Shown piece by piece: positions 55,314-62,370 of a stretch of DNA of 64,000 bases (position 1 is the first letter of the stretch; every line of letters begins with the position of its first letter). Below the pieces are notes generated by a model. It saw only the letters and a program-made list of their open reading frames with translations, made no database searches and was not told the origin of the DNA. The stretch is from Streptomyces sp. NBC_00670. Lineage in GTDB: Bacteria > Actinomycetota > Actinomycetes > Streptomycetales > Streptomycetaceae. The stretch covers positions 4,465,001 through 4,529,000 of the forward strand of contig NZ_CP109017.1 of NCBI RefSeq assembly GCF_036226765.1, given 5' to 3'. A program made the position numbers and the translations under genes.

Positions 55314-55721
55314 TCACGCTCCGGCGGGCGGGGCGACGTAGCCCTGCGGCGGGACCGGCGGGAACTGCTCGCGCTCCATCGCCCCGCGCCGGCGGATCCG
55401 GCTGAGCACGTACACGTTGCCCAGGTGCATCACGCCGAGGACCAGCAGCACCACGCCGAGCTTGGTCGACAGGGCCTCGAAGACCCCGCGGGCGTCGGTG
55501 ACGGTGCCGTCGCCGTTGAGGTACAGCGCGACGAAGCCGAGGTTGACGAGGTAGAAGCCGACCACCAGGAGGTGGTTGACGGCGTCGGCGAGCTTCTCGT
55601 TCCCGTGCAGGACGTCGGCGAGGAAGATCCGCCCGTTGCGGCTCAGCGTCCGGGCGACCCAGATGGTCAGGGCGATGCTGATCACCAGGTAGATGACGTA
55701 CGCGACGACTGTGAGGTCCAT
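55314..55721 (-). CDS. Small membrane protein, first gene of the TetR operon
   Basis: 135 residues, ATG. Three membrane helices: 'VVAYVIYLVISIALTIWVA', 'AVNHLLVVGFYLVNLGFVAL' and 'KLGVVLLVLGVMHLGNVYVL', with His residues in helices two and three. 'LHGNEKLADAVNHLL' is a conserved-looking amphipathic block. The tail is 'EREQFPPVPPQGYVAPPAGA'. No family name known to me. Co-expression with a DCC protein hints at membrane redox or haem-related work. Confidence 0.8.
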   Translation of the reverse strand: MDLTVVAYVIYLVISIALTIWVARTLSRNGRIFLADVLHGNEKLADAVNHLLVVGFYLVNLGFVALYLNGDGTVTDARGVFEALSTKLGVVLLVLGVMHLGNVYVLSRIRRRGAMEREQFPPVPPQGYVAPPAGA

Positions 55722-55735
55722 GTCCCCACCCCTTC

Positions 55736-55794
55736 TTGAACGCGTTCAAAAGGCTGTCAGGGATGACTGTAGACCTGTTTTTGAACACGTTCAA
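55736..55794 (-). promoter_or_regulatory. Promoter with two TetR-type operators
   Basis: O1 TTGAACGCGTTCAA (55736-55749) is a perfect 14-bp palindrome. O2 TTGAACACGTTCAA (55781-55794) differs at one base; centres are 45 bp apart. On the minus strand, TTGAAC of O2 (55794-55789), a 17-bp spacer and TACAGT (55771-55766) make a good promoter. O2 thus covers the -35 and O1 the early transcript. Both sites suit repression by the operon's own TetR. Confidence 0.8.
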
Positions 55795-55835
55795 GCCGAG
55801 GGGTGGCCGAGCGAAGTGCGCAGGCGGGCGTGCCC

Positions 55836-56270
55836 TCAGTGCGCGGCGGCCCCGCGCCGCTGCGCCGCGCGCCCCAGCTCGGGCCGCTTGGCGTAGTCGG
55901 TGAAGCCGAGGACGTTCCCCCAGGGGTCGGCCGCCTCGACGGTCCACCCCGTGGCGACGGCGAACGGCTCGTCCAGCGGGCGCACCCCCGCGGCGGCCAG
56001 CGTGCGCGCCGTCACGCGCGCGTCGCGCACCTCCAGCCACACGCGGGGCGCGGCCCACGGCGGCGGCCGGTGGCCGAGGCCCTCCTCGTGCCGCAGCAGC
56101 AGCCCCGGGGTCTCGCCGCCCACGCCCAGCAGGGCGATCCCGGCCTCGTCGAGCCGGAACCGCAGCGGAAAGCCGGCCGCCTCGTAGAAGGCCACGGCCT
56201 CGTCGAGATCCCCGACGGACAGCAGCACGTTGTCGAAGCCGAGCAGCTCGTACGACTCGTCGTCTGACAT
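55836..56270 (-). CDS. VOC (glyoxalase/bleomycin-resistance fold) protein
   Basis: 144 residues, ATG 56270. Paired beta-alpha-beta-beta-beta units: 'LGFDNVLLSVGDLDEAVAFY', 'YEAAGFPLRFRLDEAGIALL' and 'WTVEAADPWGNVLGFTDYAK'. Possible metal ligands Asp/Glu at the DPWGN turn. Reaction unknown. On the minus strand TAATCT lies 6 bp before the ATG, so the transcript is likely leaderless. Confidence 0.88.
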   Translation of the reverse strand: MSDDESYELLGFDNVLLSVGDLDEAVAFYEAAGFPLRFRLDEAGIALLGVGGETPGLLLRHEEGLGHRPPPWAAPRVWLEVRDARVTARTLAAAGVRPLDEPFAVATGWTVEAADPWGNVLGFTDYAKRPELGRAAQRRGAAAH

Positions 56271-56429
56271 GCCATCAGATTAGGTGGCCGGTTCCCGGAA
56301 GCCCGTGCACACCGGCGGCGGGGTCACCCGCCCGGGCGAGACGTGGACCCGACTTCTCTTCGGGAGGGTTTCTCCTGCAAGATGACCTGCACTCATACTT
56401 ATGCACATCTGATGCCAGGAGTGGTCGCC

Positions 56430-56876
56430 GTGACCCAGCCGCCCAACCAGCCGCCGCAGCCCCCGAACCAGCCGCCGGGGTACGGCTACCCGAACTCGGG
56501 CGAACAGAACCCCTACGGGGCCGCGCCCGGCGCCGGTCCCTACCAGCAGCCGCAGTACGGCTACCCGCAGGCGGGCGGCTACCCGGCGGGCGGCGCCGTG
56601 CCGCCGCCCGGTGCGTTCGGCGGCGACCCCAACGCCCCCTACGGCTACGACCCCTACGGACGGCCGTACTCCGACAAGTCGAAGATCGTCGCGGGCGTGC
56701 TCAGCATCTTCCTCGGCTACCTCGGCATCGGGCGGTTCTACATCGGGCACGTGGGTCTGGGCATCGCCCAGCTGCTCACCTGCGGCGGTCTCGGCATCTG
56801 GTCGCTGATCGACGGGATCGTGCTGCTGACCAGCAACAACACCACGGACTCCAATGGACGGATCCTGCGTGGCTGA
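56430..56876 (+). CDS. TM2-domain protein with Pro/Gln/Gly/Tyr-rich N-terminus
   Basis: 148 residues from GTG 56430 after AGGAG. Residues 1-75 are PNQPPQPP/GYGYP-rich. The TM2 domain starts at 'GRPYSDKSKIVAGVLSIFLG' with 'YLGIGRFYIGHVGLGIAQLL' and ends 'SLIDGIVLLTSNNTTDSNGR'. Two helices with the short DR/GR-F-Y turn are typical. Its last bases overlap the DUF2752 gene. It is a paralogue of the gene at 57561. Confidence 0.92.
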   Translation: MTQPPNQPPQPPNQPPGYGYPNSGEQNPYGAAPGAGPYQQPQYGYPQAGGYPAGGAVPPPGAFGGDPNAPYGYDPYGRPYSDKSKIVAGVLSIFLGYLGIGRFYIGHVGLGIAQLLTCGGLGIWSLIDGIVLLTSNNTTDSNGRILRG

Positions 56877-57318
56877 CGCGGGCCCGCGCACCGGACGGGT
56901 GCCGGCCGGTCCCCGGCCGGCCCTCCGGTGGCTGCCGCCCGTGCTGCGCCGCCCCGAGGCGGCGCCGCTCGCGGTGGGCGCCGCGGGGCTCGCGGGCGCC
57001 GCGTACCTCTACGGGACGAACCCGCACGAGCCCGGGCACGCCCTGCCGGGCTGCCCCTTCCGGTTCGTCACCGGACTGCTCTGCCCGGCCTGCGGCGGCA
57101 CCCGCATGGTGTACGACCTGATGCACGGGCAGTTCGCGCAGGCCTGGCTCGACAACCGGATGCTGCTGCTCGCCGCGCCGTTCGCCCTCGCACTGCTCGG
57201 CCGCTGGGCGCTGGAGGGGCTGCGGGGCCGCCGCTGGCGTCCCCGACTGCGCCCGCGCACCCAGGTGTTGATCCTCGCCCTCGCCGTGACCTGGACCGTG
57301 GCCCGCAACATCCGCTGA
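56869..57318 (+). CDS. DUF2752 membrane protein
   Basis: 149 residues; GTG 56869 overlaps the TM2 stop by 8 bp (an ATG at 56854 is possible). The DUF2752 signature 'GCPFRFVTGLLCPACGGTRM' with three Cys is followed by 'MLLLAAPFALALLGRWALEG' and 'QVLILALAVTWTVARNI' helices. Function unknown. DUF2752 genes often stand next to TM2 genes in actinobacteria, as here on both sides. Confidence 0.9.
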   Translation: MADAGPRTGRVPAGPRPALRWLPPVLRRPEAAPLAVGAAGLAGAAYLYGTNPHEPGHALPGCPFRFVTGLLCPACGGTRMVYDLMHGQFAQAWLDNRMLLLAAPFALALLGRWALEGLRGRRWRPRLRPRTQVLILALAVTWTVARNIR

Positions 57319-57339
57319 GCGCCGCATGGTTGTCCAACC

Positions 57340-57358
57340 GTCAAGTTTGGGACTTGAC
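57340..57358. promoter_or_regulatory. Inverted repeat in the leader of the second TM2 gene
   Basis: GTCAAGTttgggACTTGAC (7-bp arms) lies in an unusually AT-rich 242-bp stretch (57319-57560). Its right arm contains TTGACC, a possible -35. CCGGAGCgatgtGCTCCGG near 57512 can fold in the leader RNA. Confidence 0.4.
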
Positions 57359-57560
57359 CGTTACTTGGTCATTGTTTGATCACGGGATGACTACAAATGG
57401 CCGTTTGCTCTCCCTGGGTGTGATCGGACTCTCTAAGCTCCCTGCTCACAGGGGGGATGACGTGTGCTGCACGACCTTCGGCGAACTCTGCCGCGGGTCC
57501 CTCCTGAAGCGCCCGGAGCGATGTGCTCCGGACACATTTCAGTCATTCAGGAGCCACACC

Positions 57561-57824
57561 ATGACCGTCCCCGCCCCCGACGCCCCCTACGGTTTCGACC
57601 CCCAGGGCCGTCCCTACTCCGACAAGTCGAAGATCGTCGCCGGCATCCTCCAGCTCTTCCTGGGCACGCTCGGCATCGGACGCTTCTACGTCGGCTCCGT
57701 GGGCGTCGGCGTCGCCCAGCTCCTCACCTGCGGCGGCCTGGGCTTCTGGGCCCTGATCGACGGCATCATCTTCCTCACCAGCAACGACCGCACCGACGGC
57801 CAGGGCCGAGTCCTCCGCGGCTGA
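57561..57824 (+). CDS. TM2-domain protein, short
   Basis: 87 residues, ATG 57561 after CAGGAG. It lacks the Pro-rich N-terminus and consists almost only of TM2: 'GRPYSDKSKIVAGILQLFLG', 'TLGIGRFYVGSVGVGVAQLL', 'ALIDGIIFLTSNDRTDGQGR'. About two-thirds identical to the TM2 part of the gene at 56430, so a local duplication. It is separated from it by DUF2752 and has its own promoter region. Confidence 0.93.
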   Translation: MTVPAPDAPYGFDPQGRPYSDKSKIVAGILQLFLGTLGIGRFYVGSVGVGVAQLLTCGGLGFWALIDGIIFLTSNDRTDGQGRVLRG

Positions 57825-57864
57825 CCCCACAAGGGGGTGCCCTCCCACCCCCCGGCACGCCGAA

Positions 57865-57894
57865 GGGCCCGCCTCCCCCGAGGGAAGCGGGCCC
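57865..57894. terminator. Bidirectional terminator between TM2 and sdhB
   Basis: GGGCCCGC (57865-57872) pairs with GCGGGCCC (57887-57894); the inner TCCC/GGGA can extend the stem. It lies between converging units. Confidence 0.7.
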
Positions 57895-57932
57895 CACGCG
57901 CGTGTACGACGGCCTCCGGCCGGAGCGGGAGA

Positions 57933-58712
57933 TCAGAGGCGCCGGGTGATCAGCGCCCGCTTGACCTCCTGGATCGCCTTCGTGACCTCGATGCCACGGG
58001 GACAGGCGTCCGTGCAGTTGAACGTCGTCCGGCAGCGCCAGACGCCGTCCTTGTCGTTCAGGATCTCCAGCCGCTGCTCCCCGGCCTCGTCACGCGAGTC
58101 GAAGATGAACCGGTGGGCGTTGACGATCGCGGCCGGCCCGAAGTACTGGCCGTCGTTCCAGAACACCGGGCACGACGACGTGCACGCCGCGCACAGGATG
58201 CACTTCGTCGTGTCGTCGAACCGCTCCCGGTCCTCCGCCGTCTGCAGCCGCTCGCGGGTGGGCTCGTTCGTGTCCTTCGTGATCAGGAAGGGCATCACGT
58301 CCCGGTACGCCTGGAAGAACGGCTCCATGTCCACGACGAGGTCCTTGAGGACCGCCATGCCCTTGATGGGCTCGACCGTGATCGGCTTCTCGGGGTTGAT
58401 GTCCTTGATCAGCGTCTTGCAGGCCAGCCGGTTCTTGCCGTTGATCCGCATGGCGTCGGAACCGCAGATGCCGTGCGCGCAGGAGCGGCGGAACGTCAGG
58501 GTTCCGTCCACGTCCCACTTGATCTTGTGGAGGGCGTCCAGGACCCGCTCCTTGGGGTCCATCTCCAGCTGGAAGTCCTGCCAGGTCGCCTCGGCCGCCA
58601 CCTCGGGGTTGAAGCGGCGCACGCGCAGGGTGACCGTGATGTAGGGGGAGTCGGCGAAGCCGGGCTCGGGCGTGCCGGCCGCGTCCGCCTTGTCCAGGGT
58701 CGGGGTTGCCAT
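57933..58712 (-). CDS. sdhB: Succinate dehydrogenase iron–sulfur subunit
   Basis: 259 residues, ATG 58712. The [2Fe-2S] ligands are in 'RRSCAHGICGSDAMRINGKN' and 'RLACKTLI'. The [4Fe-4S] site is 'TKCILCAACTSSCPVF', and the [3Fe-4S] site is 'FNCTDACPRGIEVT'. It passes electrons from the FAD of SdhA to the membrane subunits. Last gene of sdhC-D-A-B; start and sdhA stop overlap by one base (TGATG). Confidence 0.97.
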   Translation of the reverse strand: MATPTLDKADAAGTPEPGFADSPYITVTLRVRRFNPEVAAEATWQDFQLEMDPKERVLDALHKIKWDVDGTLTFRRSCAHGICGSDAMRINGKNRLACKTLIKDINPEKPITVEPIKGMAVLKDLVVDMEPFFQAYRDVMPFLITKDTNEPTRERLQTAEDRERFDDTTKCILCAACTSSCPVFWNDGQYFGPAAIVNAHRFIFDSRDEAGEQRLEILNDKDGVWRCRTTFNCTDACPRGIEVTKAIQEVKRALITRRL

Positions 58713-60466
58713 CAGTACTTACGCTCCATCGGCTGGTAGCGGGTCTGGACGACCGGCTTGTAGTCGAGACGGATGGACTCGCTGCCGTCGTCGCCCACCT
58801 CGCGGTACGCCATGGTGTGGCGCATGAAGTTGACGTCGTCGCGGTTGGGGTAGTCCTCGCGGTAGTGACCGCCGCGGGACTCCTTGCGGGCGAGGGCGGA
58901 GACGGCCATGACCTCGGCCAGGTCGAGCAGGTTGCCCAGCTCGATCGCCTCCAGCAGGTCCGTGTTGAACCGCTTGCCCTTGTCCTGGATCGCCACGTTC
59001 TTGTAGCGGGCGCGCAGTTCGCCGATCTTCTCGACCGCGGTCTTGATCGTCTGCTCGGTGCGGAACACCATGACGTTGGCGTCCATGCACTCCTGCAGCT
59101 CGCGCCGCAGGTCGGCCACCCGCTCGCTGCCGGTGGAGGAGCGCAGCCGCTCGATCTGGGCGACGACGAGGCTCTCCGGCTCCTCGGGCAGCTCCACGAA
59201 GTCCGCCTTCTGCGCGTACTCCGCGGCGGCGATGCCCGCGCGGCGGCCGAAGACGTTGATGTCGAGCAGCGAGTTGGTGCCGAGCCGGTTGGCGCCGTGC
59301 ACGGAGACGCAGGCGACCTCGCCGGCCGCGTACAGGCCCGGGACGACCGTCGTGTTGTCGGTCAGGACCTCACCCTCGACGTTGGTCGGGATGCCGCCCA
59401 TCGCGTAGTGCGCGGTGGGCTGGATCGGGATCGGGTCCGTGTAGGGCTCGATGCCGAGGTAGGTCCGCGCGAACTCGGTGATGTCGGGCAGCTTGGCGTC
59501 GAGCTGCTCCGGCGGGAGGTGGGTGAGGTCGAGGTACACGTGGTCGCCCTCGGGACCGCAGCCGCGGCCCTCGCGGATCTCCGTGTAGATGGAGCGCGAG
59601 ACGACGTCACGGGACGCGAGGTCCTTCATGACCGGCGCGTACTTCTCCATGAAGCGCTCGCCGTCCTTGTTGCGCAGGATGCCGCCCTCACCGCGGGCGC
59701 CCTCCGTCAGCAGGATGCCCATGCGCCAGATGCCGGTCGGGTGGAACTGGAAGAACTCCATGTCCTCCAGCGGCAGCCCGCGCCGGTAGACGGCCGCCTG
59801 GCCGTCGCCGGTGAGCGTGTGCGCGTTCGACGTCACCTTGAAGAACTTGCCGGTGCCGCCGGACGCGTAGATCACGGACTTGGCCTGGAAGACGTGGATC
59901 TCGCCGGTGGCCAGCTCGTAGGCGACCACGCCCGCCGACTTCTTGACGCCGTCGACCTCGGTGAGCAGCTGGTCCAGGACGTAGAACTCGTTGAAGAACT
60001 CCACGCCCTCCTTGACGCAGTTCTGGTACAGCGTCTGGAGGATCATGTGGCCGGTGCGGTCCGCGGCGTAGCAGGACCGGCGGACCGGGGCCTCGCCGTG
60101 GTTGCGGGAGTGGCCGCCGAAGCGGCGCTGGTCGATGGTGCCGTTCGGCGTGCGGTTGAACGGCAGGCCCATCTTCTCCAGGTCGAGGACGGAGTCGATG
60201 GCCTCCTTCGCCAGGATCTCGGCGGCGTCCTGGTCGACCAGGTAGTCACCGCCCTTGACCGTGTCGAAGGTGTGCCACTCCCAGTTGTCCTCCTCCACGT
60301 TGGCCAGCGCGGCGGCCATGCCGCCCTGCGCGGCGCCCGTGTGGGAGCGGGTGGGGTAGAGCTTGGTCAGCACGGCCGTGCGGCTGCGCTTGGTCGACTC
60401 GATGGCCGCGCGCATGCCCGCGCCGCCGGCGCCGACGATGACAGTGTCGTACTTGTGGATCTTCAT
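58712..60466 (-). CDS. sdhA: Succinate dehydrogenase flavoprotein subunit
   Basis: 584 residues, ATG. FAD loop '[20 protein letters not shown]'; the covalent FAD histidine is His42 in '[16 protein letters not shown]'. The substrate side has 'GFHPTG'-type '[10 protein letters not shown]' and '[12 protein letters not shown]' with the catalytic Arg region '[13 protein letters not shown]', and '[20 protein letters not shown]'. It oxidises succinate to fumarate in the TCA cycle. The gap to sdhD is 19 bp. Confidence 0.97.
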   Translation of the reverse strand: MKIHKYDTVIVGAGGAGMRAAIESTKRSRTAVLTKLYPTRSHTGAAQGGMAAALANVEEDNWEWHTFDTVKGGDYLVDQDAAEILAKEAIDSVLDLEKMGLPFNRTPNGTIDQRRFGGHSRNHGEAPVRRSCYAADRTGHMILQTLYQNCVKEGVEFFNEFYVLDQLLTEVDGVKKSAGVVAYELATGEIHVFQAKSVIYASGGTGKFFKVTSNAHTLTGDGQAAVYRRGLPLEDMEFFQFHPTGIWRMGILLTEGARGEGGILRNKDGERFMEKYAPVMKDLASRDVVSRSIYTEIREGRGCGPEGDHVYLDLTHLPPEQLDAKLPDITEFARTYLGIEPYTDPIPIQPTAHYAMGGIPTNVEGEVLTDNTTVVPGLYAAGEVACVSVHGANRLGTNSLLDINVFGRRAGIAAAEYAQKADFVELPEEPESLVVAQIERLRSSTGSERVADLRRELQECMDANVMVFRTEQTIKTAVEKIGELRARYKNVAIQDKGKRFNTDLLEAIELGNLLDLAEVMAVSALARKESRGGHYREDYPNRDDVNFMRHTMAYREVGDDGSESIRLDYKPVVQTRYQPMERKY

Positions 60467-60485
60467 GATTCTCGCAGCCCCGTGC

Positions 60486-60977
60486 CTAGCGGATGTTCGG
60501 GTCGAAGGTGAAGATCACCAGCGTGCCCAGGACGATCGTCCACACCGTCGCGGTGTAGAGCAGACCCTTGAGCCACAGCCGGCTCTTCACGCTCTCCGCG
60601 TAGTCGTTGATGATGGTGCGCAGGCCGTTGGCGCCGTGCAGCATCGCCAGCCACAGCATGGCCAGGTCCCAGACCTGCCACCACGGGGAGGCCCAGCGGC
60701 CGGCCACGAAGGCGAAGCCGACCTTGGAGACGCCGCCGTCCAGCACGAGCTGGATCAGCAGGTGGCCGATGACCAGGAAGACGAGGACGACGCCGGACAG
60801 CCGCATGAACAGCCAGCCGTACATCTCGAAGTTGCCGCGGGTGGAGCGCGGGGTCTTCTTGGTGCGCTTGCGCGGGGGCTCGATGACGGGCGCCGGGTTG
60901 TCGACGCCGTACGAGGCCTCGTACGCTCCGGAGCCCTCGACGGGGCCGATTCCGGTTGCGGTGGTCTCAGTGGACAT
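60486..60977 (-). CDS. sdhD: Succinate dehydrogenase membrane anchor subunit
   Basis: 163 residues from ATG 60977, 5 bp after the sdhC stop. A charged N-terminus ('[18 protein letters not shown]') precedes three helices: '[20 protein letters not shown]', '[20 protein letters not shown]' and '[20 protein letters not shown]'. His in 'IGHLL' and 'LHGANG' are probable haem ligands. It anchors SdhAB and helps reduce menaquinone. Confidence 0.93.
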   Translation of the reverse strand: MSTETTATGIGPVEGSGAYEASYGVDNPAPVIEPPRKRTKKTPRSTRGNFEMYGWLFMRLSGVVLVFLVIGHLLIQLVLDGGVSKVGFAFVAGRWASPWWQVWDLAMLWLAMLHGANGLRTIINDYAESVKSRLWLKGLLYTATVWTIVLGTLVIFTFDPNIR

Positions 60978-60982
60978 GCGCG

Positions 60983-61363
60983 TCAGCTCCCGAACACGAC
61001 TCGAGCGGCGTGACCGAGGACGGGGTAGATCGCGCCGAGCATCAGCACGATCCACACGCCGACGACGGTCCACAGCATCTGCTTCTGGTAGCGCGGGCCC
61101 TTCGACCAGAAGTCGACGGCGATGACCCGCAGGCCGTTCAGCGCGTGGAAGAGGATGGCCGCCACGAGGCCGTACTCGAGCACCGCGACCACGGGCGTCT
61201 TGTACGTCGATACGACGTTGTCGTAGGCCTCGGGCGAGACACGGACGAGTGCGGTGTCCAGCACGTGAACGAACAGGAAGAAGAAGATGAGGACGCCGGT
61301 GACTCGGTGAGCCACCCAGGACCACATTCCTTCCCGGCCGCGGTACAGCGTTCCAGCCGGCAC
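60983..61363 (-). CDS. sdhC: Succinate dehydrogenase cytochrome b556 subunit
   Basis: 126 residues from GTG 61363 after GGAGAGGG. Three helices: 'WVAHRVTGVLIFFFLFVHVL', 'VAVLEYGLVAAILFHALNGL' and 'TVVGVWIVLMLGAIYPVLGH'. The 'SWVAHRVTG' and 'LFHALNGLR' motifs are the conserved SdhC signatures with haem-binding His. First gene of the operon. A weak promoter candidate (TACGAT, 61459-61454 on the minus strand) lies upstream. Confidence 0.93.
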   Translation of the reverse strand: MPAGTLYRGREGMWSWVAHRVTGVLIFFFLFVHVLDTALVRVSPEAYDNVVSTYKTPVVAVLEYGLVAAILFHALNGLRVIAVDFWSKGPRYQKQMLWTVVGVWIVLMLGAIYPVLGHAARVVFGS

Positions 61364-61514
61364 GGAAGAACCCTCTCCAGAAGCGGGGACTGGGGCCTGC
61401 CGGCTTCGGTGTGTCGGTCGGGCCCGGCCGGGTACGGTCCACCGGCCCCGGCCATCGTAGCGACGTGTTGTCGGAACGCTTACCCGGCCCCTGCCGATGT
61501 GATCAAACTGGCAA

Positions 61515-62165
61515 TCAATGAGGCACGTACGGCCTACTGGGACGTTCCGAACCGGGGGATTCCGGGGCGATCCCGTCCGTAGCGGCCGTGCTGTCGGCGT
61601 AGCCCCGGACGAGCCGGGTGAGGCGGCCGCGGGCCAGCCGGCGCAGCTCCTCCGCGGCCGCGACCCGCTCGTCCTCGGGATCGTTGTTCCATCGTGACCG
61701 GATTCCGGCCAGTACCTGATCGGCCGCCTCGTCCGGTGCCACGTCGTCCAGACAGATCACGAACACGTGCCCGAAGCGGCTCTCGTACGCGGCGTGCGCG
61801 GCGCTGAGCGCGGTCTGTGCGGCGGAGTACGCGCCGTCGGGGAGCAGGGTGAGCGACTCGCCCGCCAGGGCCTCCGCGAGATCGGCCGGGGCCAGGTCGT
61901 ACGCCGCCTCGTCGGCCGCGGCGAGCAGGGCGGGCAGATCGGGGTAGGGGCGGTGGGCGGCGATCCGGCGGGCCCAGCGCAGGCTGCGGCAGCAGGTCAG
62001 CAGGGCGCGCTCGGCCTCGTCTGCGGGGACCGTGTTGAAACGGTGCGGGTCGGGCGTGAGGTGCGGGCGATGCGCGGGCAGCGTGGGTCCTCGGCGAGGC
62101 AAGGCCGCGGTGGTGTGTGCACGCGGCGTGTGGGTCGGCAGGGGATGAGGTGACAGAAGTGACAT
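61515..62165 (-). CDS. OHCU decarboxylase (ureide pathway)
   Basis: 216 residues. Starts are doubtful: ATG 62165 is used, but it lies only 3 bp after a -10-like GATAAC, so the true start may be downstream. The first ~40 residues are atypical and His/Pro/Thr-rich. The OHCU family core is clear: 'ALLTCCRSLRWARRIAAHRP', 'YPDLPALLAAADEAAYDLAP', 'AAYESRFGHVFVICL' and 'RWNNDPEDERVAAAEELRRL'. It turns 2-oxo-4-hydroxy-4-carboxy-5-ureidoimidazoline into S-allantoin in uric acid breakdown. No other uricase gene is nearby. Confidence 0.87.
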   Translation of the reverse strand: MSLLSPHPLPTHTPRAHTTAALPRRGPTLPAHRPHLTPDPHRFNTVPADEAERALLTCCRSLRWARRIAAHRPYPDLPALLAAADEAAYDLAPADLAEALAGESLTLLPDGAYSAAQTALSAAHAAYESRFGHVFVICLDDVAPDEAADQVLAGIRSRWNNDPEDERVAAAEELRRLARGRLTRLVRGYADSTAATDGIAPESPGSERPSRPYVPH

Positions 62166-62370
62166 CACGTTATCGAGGTCGGTCGAAGGCTGTCCGCGGA
62201 AGTCCGGGATTTCACCCGGACGGGGAAGTTTCGGAACCGGTGGTGGACGTGGGGGGTCGGAGGAGGTCGTGGGTGTCGGTGGTGGGCCGTAGGTTCGGGA
62301 GAGTGAACAGGGAGGCGTGAGTGCGGTTGAGCGCTGACGTGACGGCCGGCGTGGAGAGGAGGCTCGTGCG

